Of a stretch of DNA of 64,000 nt, positions 23,014 to 31,007 are shown piece after piece (position 1 is the stretch's first letter; every line of letters starts with the position of its first letter). Source of the DNA: a virus; the IMG/VR virus record IMGVR_UViG_3300035698_017294, positions 1 through 64,000 of that record; one strand, written 5' to 3'. A program made the translations under genes and the position numbers. The notes beneath the pieces are model-generated. The model saw nothing but the letters and a program-made list of their open reading frames with translations. It ran no database searches and was not told the DNA's origin.

Positions 23014-24395
23014 TGTCAGCAGACGCAGTAATAGAACGATATAAAAGATCGCCTGCCGGATTACTAGTGGTACGCCCAACCGGCAGCGGAAAAACTAGGC
23101 TTGCATTAAAGGCGACCAGAGAAGACAAACGTAACACGGTTGTTGGCACTGCTTCCCTAACCAAGAACTTTGAGGGCGAAGAGAAAAAGGTCTTTAAGGC
23201 TACTACGCCGAGAAAGGTTACAACTTACTCTAGTGTAGCACGAGGCAATGAGCTACCAGGCGGTAATAATCTGATTCTAGACGAGTCACATTATATCCGT
23301 AACCCAAAAACGCGAACTGCAAAGATGCTAACCCAGGAGCGTAAAAAGTACAACAAGGCCCTACTACTTACAGCGACTCCTATAGTAAATGAGCCGTATG
23401 ACTTAGCAAGCCAGGTAAACTTGGTTGCTAATCGCGAAGTAATGCCGGCGGATAAGAAAGAATTCTATAGCAAGTATTACGATTCCAAGAATGTCAAACC
23501 GGGCTTCTTTGGGAGAATGCTAGGGGTTAAGCCAGGTGCCGTAAGGGAACTTAAAAAAAGAACTGATCTAGAAGACACTGTATCACAATTTGTTGACATT
23601 GCAGATAAAAAAGAAGTTGCCGAATTCATGCCAAAGACTAAGCATGAGGTAGTCAACGTTCCTATGGCCGAGGACCAATCAAAGATCTATAAGTATCTGG
23701 AGGGTAAAATGCCCTTCCATGTGCGATACAAAATAAAGAAAGGCCTGCCACCATCTAAGTCTGAGAGCGCGAATCTAAACGCATACATGACTGGTCTACG
23801 CCAAGTATCTAACACAACAGCACCTTACGTAAAAGAAGGTGTACAGCCGGTTAGCTCTAAGCTAGACCAAATGGTTAAAGACATGCGGGCCGAGTTGGCA
23901 AATAAGGGTAAAGTGATAACCTACTCCAATTTCCTAGGTGCCGGCTCAACTCGTATCAAGGCTCGACTAGACAAGAAGAATATACAGTACAGCGAAATAC
24001 ACGGGTCGTTGACTAAGAAGCAGCGTGCGGCCGAGGTAGAGAAATATACCTCTAACAAGTCCAACGTCATGTTGTTTAGCGGCGCTGGTTCTGAGGGATT
24101 GAACCTGCCTAAGACTACAATGGTCCAGATCACAGAACCGCATTGGAATGAGGCACGCGTCTATCAGGCGGCATCGCGAGGAGTTCGTCGAGGAGATGAT
24201 CCTAATCGTACAGTCAACATTAGACATTATTTATCGACTCGGCCGGAATCAAAATTAAACAGACTGGGCTTTGGTAAGCCGAAAAAGTCGGCTGATCAAT
24301 ATCTATATGAAATGAGTAAGCGCAAAAAAGAAGAATCTGATTCCATGCTGCGCGCGCTACGGGGAAAAAGTGATGCTAAGAGAACTAGGGTTTGA
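23013..24395 (+). CDS. SNF2-type superfamily 2 helicase/translocase
   Basis: The product is 460 residues. Walker A PTGSGKT is at 22-28, motif II LDESH at 89-93, and motif III LLLTATPIVNEPYDL follows. The second RecA domain has KVITYSNF, EIHGSLT, VMLFSGAGSEGLNLP (motif V) and QAASRGVRRGD (motif VI). DESH and the early motif order place it near SNF2 or phage UvsW-type ATPases that remodel DNA-protein or branched DNA. It is compact, with no extra domains. It overlaps the next gene by 23 bases. Confidence 0.8.
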   Translation: MSADAVIERYKRSPAGLLVVRPTGSGKTRLALKATREDKRNTVVGTASLTKNFEGEEKKVFKATTPRKVTTYSSVARGNELPGGNNLILDESHYIRNPKTRTAKMLTQERKKYNKALLLTATPIVNEPYDLASQVNLVANREVMPADKKEFYSKYYDSKNVKPGFFGRMLGVKPGAVRELKKRTDLEDTVSQFVDIADKKEVAEFMPKTKHEVVNVPMAEDQSKIYKYLEGKMPFHVRYKIKKGLPPSKSESANLNAYMTGLRQVSNTTAPYVKEGVQPVSSKLDQMVKDMRAELANKGKVITYSNFLGAGSTRIKARLDKKNIQYSEIHGSLTKKQRAAEVEKYTSNKSNVMLFSGAGSEGLNLPKTTMVQITEPHWNEARVYQAASRGVRRGDDPNRTVNIRHYLSTRPESKLNRLGFGKPKKSADQYLYEMSKRKKEESDSMLRALRGKSDAKRTRV

Positions 24396-24660
24396 GAAGA
24401 CTGCCAAGAAGAAAAGCGAATTCAAGGTATTGCAGGAGAACAAAGTCCCGCTGACTCCAGAAGAGCGGGCTAAGGTAATGGGCAGTAAGGCAGTTTGGCA
24501 TTTTAACGGGGGTTCCCCTAGTCCGGCTGTATGGAAGTCGGTTAACAAGCAAACTGGTAAAACGACTTTTGTGACACATACGCACAGAGCATATAACACA
24601 GCTCCTACAGTGCAGGGTGGCATAGGTCGCTTTCACAAGTTTATCAAAGGCACAGCATAA
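24373..24660 (+). CDS. Small basic protein with LGFxKxA N-terminal tag
   Basis: The product is 95 residues from the ATG at 24373 (MLRELGFEKTAKKK). This start reproduces the tag of the genes at 448, 3169 and 4001 although the gene is 20 kb away. The rest is basic with His/Thr-rich stretches (KTTFVTHTHRAYNT). It overlaps the helicase gene and shares a base with the ligase start. Function is unknown. Confidence 0.65.
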   Translation: MLRELGFEKTAKKKSEFKVLQENKVPLTPEERAKVMGSKAVWHFNGGSPSPAVWKSVNKQTGKTTFVTHTHRAYNTAPTVQGGIGRFHKFIKGTA

Positions 24661-26024
24661 TGGCAGAGTTTGCCCCAGGTCTTCCTAACAAGAAGATAAC
24701 TACACCAGTCCCATCCACACGTTACCAAACGTGGGAGTATTCCATACAAAGGCACGATGCTGTTAAAGCTGGATTACATTATGACCTGCGCTTAGGCAGC
24801 GGGACATCGGGCGTAGCACATTCTTGGGTTATTAAAAGTATACCGCGGCCCGGGCAGAAGGTACTAGCGATTGAGCAGCCGGATCATACGCTGGAATACA
24901 TGCGTTATTCTGGAAGACTCAAATCAGGGTATGGTATGGGCCAGGTACAGGTAGTGGAAAGCGCCAATGCCGAAATGTTGGAATCCTCATCTGATAAGCT
25001 TGTATTCAATATTTATAAGGGCGCCGATACACATCGATTTGCACTTATAAGAACTGGTGGCAAGAATTGGTTGTTTTACAATACCACTAATACGCGCGAC
25101 CGTGTTAAGATACCATCTACCAAGAGGAGTTATAAAACCGTTAGTGTGGACGCATTGGATCCAAATAAACCGGATACGCTGTGGTCGCCTAAGGTAGACG
25201 GTGCGCACAATATTTTTTACCTTAAAAAGGGTCGTCGTCCTGAGATATTTTCATATCGCACATCTAAGCGCGACAGTAATAAACTGATAGAGCACACATA
25301 TAAAACGGAGCTGTATAAGGAGCGTGTTCCAAATGAGATAGGTGAGACGATATTACGAGGGGAACTATACGGGGTTGATAATGTAGGCAAGGTAGTATCC
25401 AGCGCGACAACCGCCGGCATACTGAATTCAAATGTTTGGCTATCCCGTAATTCTGCGGGAAAAGTTGGGGGATCCGAAAAATCGCTAGGGCGAAAGGTCC
25501 GGATCGACCATGTCATATTTGACATAGATCGCTATAAAGGCAAAGATGTCAGTGACTTGCCGTATAGTCAGAAGCTGTTGCTAATGAGAGAGGTGAGCAG
25601 ACAAATGCCATCTATCAAATTAGCTCCAATGGTATCCAGCCCAGATAAGAAAATTCACATGCTCAAGTCTATTAAAGAGGGCAATCATCCTTTAAGTAAA
25701 GAAGGTATTGTTGAAATTGACTTAAACAAGTCGATTCCTACAAAGGCCAAACTGAAAAAGGAGATTGATGTTTACGTTACTATGGTTTTTCCTGGAGGAG
25801 GAAAGTACGGTGGAAGCGCAGCCGGTGGCTTTTTGGCTTCACGGACCCAAGGAGGCCCAGCAAGTATTAGAGTTGGTTCAGGATTCTCCGATGCTGAGCG
25901 TATTAAAATGTGGAATAATCGCAAACGCTACATCGGCAGATTTGCAAAAATTGAGATTCAAGAAGAACTTCCGTCAGGAAAAGTACGTAGCCCAGTCTTT
26001 AAAGAATGGCGTTCGTACATTTAA
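24660..26024 (+). CDS. LigD-like 3'-phosphoesterase fused to ATP-dependent DNA ligase
   Basis: The product is 454 residues. Residues 20-140 match the phosphoesterase domain of bacterial NHEJ ligase LigD, with the metal and active-site residues present (His32; HYDLR at 40-44; DH...Y at 75-80). This domain trims 3' ends. Residues 170-454 are a nucleotidyltransferase ligase: KVDG at 178-181 (adenylated Lys178), RGELYG, FDIDRY, EGIVEI and an OB-fold end with SPVFKEWR. The Arg after KxDG is replaced by His. No Ku or polymerase domain is nearby. It lies between helicase and tail genes. Confidence 0.8.
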   Translation: MAEFAPGLPNKKITTPVPSTRYQTWEYSIQRHDAVKAGLHYDLRLGSGTSGVAHSWVIKSIPRPGQKVLAIEQPDHTLEYMRYSGRLKSGYGMGQVQVVESANAEMLESSSDKLVFNIYKGADTHRFALIRTGGKNWLFYNTTNTRDRVKIPSTKRSYKTVSVDALDPNKPDTLWSPKVDGAHNIFYLKKGRRPEIFSYRTSKRDSNKLIEHTYKTELYKERVPNEIGETILRGELYGVDNVGKVVSSATTAGILNSNVWLSRNSAGKVGGSEKSLGRKVRIDHVIFDIDRYKGKDVSDLPYSQKLLLMREVSRQMPSIKLAPMVSSPDKKIHMLKSIKEGNHPLSKEGIVEIDLNKSIPTKAKLKKEIDVYVTMVFPGGGKYGGSAAGGFLASRTQGGPASIRVGSGFSDAERIKMWNNRKRYIGRFAKIEIQEELPSGKVRSPVFKEWRSYI

Positions 26025-26027
26025 TGC

Positions 26028-26055
26028 TTGACAAAGTGCAGTAAATTAGTATACT
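26028..26055 (+). promoter_or_regulatory. Strong promoter of the tail sheath operon, TATACT class
   Basis: TTGACA at 26028-26033, a 16-base spacer and TATACT at 26050-26055, four bases after the ligase stop. Confidence 0.85.
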
Positions 26056-26076
26056 TAACAAGTAGAGGTGCAATCA

Positions 26077-27174
26077 GTGAGCGTGCTGATCGATGTTAAA
26101 CATATAGTTCTGTCTTTCTTACAGACTTACTTCGAAAACAAGAGCACTACGCACCCTTGGTCTTCGACATATGCCCAAACCAAGATTATTATAGCGGACA
26201 AGTTCGCTGTGGATCTGAAGTCTATAGAAAAGAAACCGGCTATAATTCTCTCTCGCGGACAGGCGAGATGGACCAAGTTGGTTATGGACCAACGTGCCAC
26301 AACCGATATAGTTGGCAAAGATAAAACGTATACGGATCTTGTTCGTATGTCATTGACACTAAACATTATAGGAAAGAATGGTATAGTCCTAGAGGACATA
26401 GCCAGTACACTTTTCAATATATTTGTGGGACATAAGGATATTCTAAAAGCGGCCGGAATTGATACAATTGACGCAATAGAGATTGGACAAGAACAAGTTA
26501 TACAGTCTGATTCTGAAATTAATTTGGTTAGAGTACCAGTATCAATGGTAGTTACAATTGCCAAAACATTGGCATCGTATACCGATTCTACTTTTGCAAC
26601 TATCCTTGTTTCTGGCACTACGACTCAGGTTAGAGAAGGCGAAGATTATCACATTGTTGGCCAATCCGTAATAATGGAGGACGCTGACGATCAAGATAAT
26701 TTCTCTATAACTTATCTGGATAATACAGATTATACTTCGCATACAGAATATCTGACAATGGAAGATCATGCGATGTATCTTCCGCTAACATTTAACGCGT
26801 ATGCGCCATCAGGAATTTCTGTTAAAGCGCTAAACGCGATGACGAATGTAGAATACCCGATAGATGCTGTGTATATTAGTGGCTTAGTTCCTGTTGGTGA
26901 TGAAATTGTAACAGTGCGCGTAAGCGGAATGTATTACGAATCACTACCTAGCGGAATAACAACGAGCGACATATCGGATGCTTTTAAGACGACTTATTAC
27001 CTAGATGCTCGTACACCCGTGCATCGATACATATTAATGCGTTCCGGATTAGTCGATTATACAGACTATGGTGTATACGGAGATTACCTTGCAGGTAATT
27101 GGGCATACGATCCTGACGAGACACTTTCTACATATCCATATGTTAGTGGTGTTCTAGGAGTTATAAATGAATAA
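26077..27174 (+). CDS. Tail or neck structural protein
   Basis: The product is 365 residues with a GTG start at 26077, chosen because AGAGG lies 8 bases upstream; an in-frame GTG at 26068 overlaps that site. The N-terminal 170 residues are mixed helix/strand (SVLIDVKHIVLSFLQTYFE, then IVRVPVSMVV-like strands). The C terminus is beta-rich with several Ig-like strands. It is first behind the 26028 promoter and precedes the sheath, a usual place for a tail terminator or completion protein. No sure family. Confidence 0.55.
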   Translation: MSVLIDVKHIVLSFLQTYFENKSTTHPWSSTYAQTKIIIADKFAVDLKSIEKKPAIILSRGQARWTKLVMDQRATTDIVGKDKTYTDLVRMSLTLNIIGKNGIVLEDIASTLFNIFVGHKDILKAAGIDTIDAIEIGQEQVIQSDSEINLVRVPVSMVVTIAKTLASYTDSTFATILVSGTTTQVREGEDYHIVGQSVIMEDADDQDNFSITYLDNTDYTSHTEYLTMEDHAMYLPLTFNAYAPSGISVKALNAMTNVEYPIDAVYISGLVPVGDEIVTVRVSGMYYESLPSGITTSDISDAFKTTYYLDARTPVHRYILMRSGLVDYTDYGVYGDYLAGNWAYDPDETLSTYPYVSGVLGVINE

Positions 27175-27195
27175 AATTACAATAGGAGACTTATA

Positions 27196-28830
27196 ATGAC
27201 TTATGTGAAACCCGGTGTTGAAATCACCCAGGTTCAGAAAACCGTCTCCCCAAACTTAGGGGCTCCCTCCTTACCTGCGGCCATTATAGGTCCTGGCTAC
27301 TATATAAGCCATATTGTGGAAAACCCAGAATCGGCTTACATGCATGATGGCTTACCAATAGCCGGTGTTGACGGGGAAGAAACAGTAGAGATCGGGTTAG
27401 CCGGGCTCATGAATAGCGGTTTAACTACTATGCCTTCGGGAATAGGTAGCCCAGGTGCGATATATGCTGGTGTTTATGCAACAAGTAGCACCGAATCCAC
27501 TTATGCTCAAACCATGATACCGATGATTTCAGGTGTCACGTGTGAGGGAATGTGGTATAATGCCGGTGCAGAGGTTTTAACTATTTCCGGTATATCGTCT
27601 TCGATAACTTCTGGTTTACTATACTTCGGCTTCAGATCATTGCGCGATGACCAAGCTGGGGATGTTATTGAATATGACAGTGCGGACAAAATTGAATACA
27701 AGTTGGGCGCTATAACGGTTTTCAATCCCCTGGCCAAAGCGATCTACTTAGCTATGCAATCAGCTGGTGCGTCGGTCTATGGATTTGCAATTAGTGGACT
27801 TGATCTATACTCTGGAGCAATTGGTACTGGCACTGGTAAGCTTGAAAACAAAGAAGTTTACACCCTTGTACCACTTACACAGGATGCAACTTATACAGAT
27901 GCGGTTGAATTACATTGTAGTACAATGTCTAGCGCAACTAATAAAAAAGAACGTATCATGGTCTACAGTCACCACACTACATACAATGCAGATGCTGCGG
28001 TTTGGTCTGCTGCTATAAAAAATTACGCAGGCTCAGTAATGAATAAGCGTTCCATCCATGTATGGCCAACTGTGGCATACATACGCGAGCGTCTATTTAG
28101 TGCTCAGTATAAACCGAGTTACATAACAGCAAACATGCTGCCGAATCCGTATACTACTGAAACGGCTATGATAACAACCAACGCTAAGCTGACTGGCAAC
28201 CTTACACTTTCAAGTGGTGCTAAATACTACGAAGGTGATGAAATTACTGAAACGATATGGACTGCTATTTATTTAGAATTCCCATTCTTAACAGTAGATG
28301 TTCCAGTTCCTGGATGGTATGCTGCAGCTATCGTAGCTGGCCAAATTGCCGGACAGAACCCAGAGCAAAGTTTAACAAACTTGCCTATAGCTGGACTAAG
28401 TAAGCTAAGGTATGTTAGTGACACATTCTCTGAGACCCAGCTAAACACTATCGGCGGCGGTGGTAACTACCTAATGTGGCAGGCAACTCCTGCATCTAGG
28501 ATAGTATGTCGTCACCAGTTATCTACCAATGTGATGAGTGTTGAGACCAAGGAACTTAGTATCACAAAGACAATTGACTATGTGGCTAAGTTTGTTCGTA
28601 ACCAACTACTGCCATTCGTAGGCAGATGGAATATCGATACTAATCTGATTAAGATTGTGTCATCTCATATGCGCGCTATTGGCGACTATTTGAAAAATAA
28701 TGGAACAGTTGAAGATTTTGTAGTTGAGAAGGTAGAGCAAGATGCTAGCCAAAAAGATGTTCTGAATCTTACTATCAACGTGAAGCCCTTGTATCCAGCT
28801 AACTACATTAAAGTTACTTTAACTTTCTAA
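27196..28830 (+). CDS. Contractile tail sheath protein
   Basis: The product is 544 residues, the subunit that contracts to drive the tail tube. The N terminus YVKPGVEITQV is the hallmark opening of sheath proteins. The C-terminal domain (VAGQIAGQNPEQSLTNLPI, then IVRNQLLPFVGR-like helix and VKPLYPANYIKVTLTF) matches the conserved sheath core. The length is normal for myoviruses. This gene is the main proof that the phage has a contractile tail. Confidence 0.93.
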   Translation: MTYVKPGVEITQVQKTVSPNLGAPSLPAAIIGPGYYISHIVENPESAYMHDGLPIAGVDGEETVEIGLAGLMNSGLTTMPSGIGSPGAIYAGVYATSSTESTYAQTMIPMISGVTCEGMWYNAGAEVLTISGISSSITSGLLYFGFRSLRDDQAGDVIEYDSADKIEYKLGAITVFNPLAKAIYLAMQSAGASVYGFAISGLDLYSGAIGTGTGKLENKEVYTLVPLTQDATYTDAVELHCSTMSSATNKKERIMVYSHHTTYNADAAVWSAAIKNYAGSVMNKRSIHVWPTVAYIRERLFSAQYKPSYITANMLPNPYTTETAMITTNAKLTGNLTLSSGAKYYEGDEITETIWTAIYLEFPFLTVDVPVPGWYAAAIVAGQIAGQNPEQSLTNLPIAGLSKLRYVSDTFSETQLNTIGGGGNYLMWQATPASRIVCRHQLSTNVMSVETKELSITKTIDYVAKFVRNQLLPFVGRWNIDTNLIKIVSSHMRAIGDYLKNNGTVEDFVVEKVEQDASQKDVLNLTINVKPLYPANYIKVTLTF

Positions 28831-28845
28831 ATTAAGGAGTAGGCT

Positions 28846-29487
28846 ATGTCTCAAAACGTAACTGAGTGGACATCCAACTTCACTGCAAAACACGTAGACG
28901 ATAATGTCAATGACGGGGAATTTATTTCCGGTGAGTCTATTGTCATTGCCGCACTGAACCAGGTGACTGGCAGTATCGACCAGGATCAATTCGCCATGAA
29001 CCCTGCTAACTATACGGCTATAGGGCTTTTGGAAACTGGATCAGTTCGACAAGATAAGCAGATTCAGCAGCTATTCGAAATCGGATCTGCACTACCATAT
29101 TTCGTACCGGGCCATACAATGATATCAATGGCGCTAAACCGCGTCATGTTTAACGGGGAATCCCTGTTGAAGGTTATCTATGGTGATAAAGGTGCGGGTA
29201 GTATTGTTCCTAGTCCAGGCCCATCATTCGAGATTGGCACCCGCGATGATCCACGGCAAGCTGATTTCTATATTAACCTTGCGTCAACTTTCTTTAACTC
29301 TCCAACTACTATCGGAATTTTCATGTGTGACAATTCTGGAGACTTTGTCGGTGGGTTTGGTTTGGCAGGATGCTATGTACAAAGCCATGTTATGGCATTT
29401 AGCAGCCGTCAAGTGGTTATCGCGGAGAACGTATCGATAAGAGCTACCAAAATGCTCGGATTCGCAACTGCGGAATCAAGCGAATAG
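28846..29487 (+). CDS. Tail tube protein
   Basis: The product is 213 residues, beta-rich, directly after the sheath with an AAGGAG site. The pattern (an internal loop with GLLETGSVRQDKQIQQLFEIG, then FVPGHTMISMALNRVMFNG) fits tube proteins of large myoviruses that stack as hexamers inside the sheath. The assignment relies on position and general character. It is the last gene before the bidirectional terminator. Confidence 0.75.
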   Translation: MSQNVTEWTSNFTAKHVDDNVNDGEFISGESIVIAALNQVTGSIDQDQFAMNPANYTAIGLLETGSVRQDKQIQQLFEIGSALPYFVPGHTMISMALNRVMFNGESLLKVIYGDKGAGSIVPSPGPSFEIGTRDDPRQADFYINLASTFFNSPTTIGIFMCDNSGDFVGGFGLAGCYVQSHVMAFSSRQVVIAENVSIRATKMLGFATAESSE

Positions 29488-29504
29488 ATTTAGGCTAAAA
29501 AAAT

Positions 29505-29531
29505 AAAGGCGGGTTTTATCCCGCCTTTTTT
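29505..29531. terminator. Bidirectional terminator between convergent operons
   Basis: AAAGGCGGG (29505-29513) pairs with CCCGCCTTT (29520-29528) around a 6-base loop. T runs follow on the + side and A runs precede, so both the tail operon and the - strand operon can end here. Confidence 0.9.
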
Positions 29532-29544
29532 GTAACTCAATTAT

Positions 29545-30159
29545 CTAAATATAGCGATCTATCTCAACTTTATTTCCATCAATGTCCCCAGCAAGTATTA
29601 TACCGTGGTGGATATCGTCGATCTCCAATTCAGATGCATGCCGCAACACCTCTGGTCGGGATTCTCCGACGCGCTCTAGCTGCTGCTCCTCGCTAACAAG
29701 GAGCTTGAATTGTAGGAATCCGAACTTCTCTAAAGCATCTGCCTCGTTAATAAATCTACAGTCATCTACCGCATAATTGATCTCAGGATGTAGTACAATT
29801 TCTCGCAGAAGGTATTTATACCAAATGCCATCGTCTAACAACTTTCGACATCCGTCAGTTCCGAAGTACTGATAGCGTTTTCGGTTTTTGCCCTTCTCGG
29901 CAGGAATCTTAAATGTCTCCTTCAAGATATCATTTAGTCTTCCGACACTAAGTCCGGCACCTGCCGCTTTTAGCATGCTTACAATATTTTTCCATGCCTG
30001 GGTATCCTCTGGACAGCATGAGTCACATATTTCTTTGATAGGGCTCGCAAAGCTAATCTTCACGAACCCATACTTCTCTACGAGGTAATCAGCTAGCGTC
30101 GTTTTCCCGCTCGCCAACTTCCCGATTAAACTCACATTCAAGTTTAGCTTTGTCCTCAA
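29545..30159 (-). CDS. Deoxynucleoside monophosphate kinase
   Basis: The product is 204 residues. P-loop GKLASGKTT lies near residue 13-21, and VDDCRFINEADAL is the conserved acidic/Arg segment of phage dNMP kinases of the T4 gp1 group. It phosphorylates dNMPs to dNDPs with ATP for DNA synthesis. Length is close to the family norm. It overlaps the upstream gene by 71 bases and is last in the - strand replication operon. Confidence 0.75.
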   Translation of the reverse strand: MRTKLNLNVSLIGKLASGKTTLADYLVEKYGFVKISFASPIKEICDSCCPEDTQAWKNIVSMLKAAGAGLSVGRLNDILKETFKIPAEKGKNRKRYQYFGTDGCRKLLDDGIWYKYLLREIVLHPEINYAVDDCRFINEADALEKFGFLQFKLLVSEEQQLERVGESRPEVLRHASELEIDDIHHGIILAGDIDGNKVEIDRYI

Positions 30160-30988
30160 GTTTGCTCCAAGTGTATTTAATTAATTCCTTGTCTCTTTTC
30201 TCGCCCTTAGTGCGACCAAGATCATAGATAGGAAAGGTGTGCTGCGTTAGGACTGTTCCATTACGCTTGTTGAAGGTACACACTTCAGAGTCGTCAAAAT
30301 CGAACCGCATTAAACCGCAGGTCTTAATATAGTCTTCTACAGAACGTCCCATAAACGATGCAAATAGTAAACGTACTTGGTTTTTCCCGGTATTGGTTTC
30401 CATGTTCTTTATCCGGCAATAAAGGTTAGCGTACTTTGTTTCATTGTGGCCGGTGTATCCAACCTTGACCTTATGTGGATACGCAGTGGATGTTATGTAA
30501 AACAGATCAAATAGCTGTAAATCTTCTAAGCCCATCAATGTCGATAATATCTTCACCATGCCGTGCCCGTTCCTACTGGCAAACGCCAGCAGTTGTAGCA
30601 GTGCTGGCAGGACGTCAGTTTCGCCATAGTAGCTAAAATCGAATTTAGAAATACCAGGAAATGGGCCATGCACCGAATATCTAGTTTCCTCTAGTAGGTC
30701 ATATATAGCGGATATTTTTTCAGTAGTGTAGTTTCTACCTTTAATGTAGATCTCACTAACTTCACCAACCTCTTTCAGGAACGGCATATTGTTATACTGT
30801 AGCGGCGCACGAGTACCATCATCTGTTACTATTTCAATAATAGTAGAGCCCTTGGCGCCCATAAGTGCTTTTTTAAATGGTGATAAACCATCAACCCATG
30901 ATCCGTCCTTTTCTTCTTCTTTGTCAATGGCTTTATAGGAAGCCACGATGTCTTTTGTTGCTAGTTGCGTTGTCGAATTTTCACTCAC
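30089..30988 (-). CDS. Unknown replication-operon protein
   Basis: The product is 299 residues with mixed helix and strand and no membrane segment. Segments such as KVKVGYTGHNETKYANLYC and GRSVEDYIKTCGLMRFDFDD stand out, but I recognise no family. The last part is highly charged. It is placed between DNA polymerase and dNMP kinase, so a DNA-binding or replication accessory role (for example a single-strand binding protein) is possible but unproven. Confidence 0.6.
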   Translation of the reverse strand: MSENSTTQLATKDIVASYKAIDKEEEKDGSWVDGLSPFKKALMGAKGSTIIEIVTDDGTRAPLQYNNMPFLKEVGEVSEIYIKGRNYTTEKISAIYDLLEETRYSVHGPFPGISKFDFSYYGETDVLPALLQLLAFASRNGHGMVKILSTLMGLEDLQLFDLFYITSTAYPHKVKVGYTGHNETKYANLYCRIKNMETNTGKNQVRLLFASFMGRSVEDYIKTCGLMRFDFDDSEVCTFNKRNGTVLTQHTFPIYDLGRTKGEKRDKELIKYTWSKLEDKAKLECEFNREVGERENDAS

Positions 30989-31007
30989 TTCAATTTCCTA
31001 TCAAATG

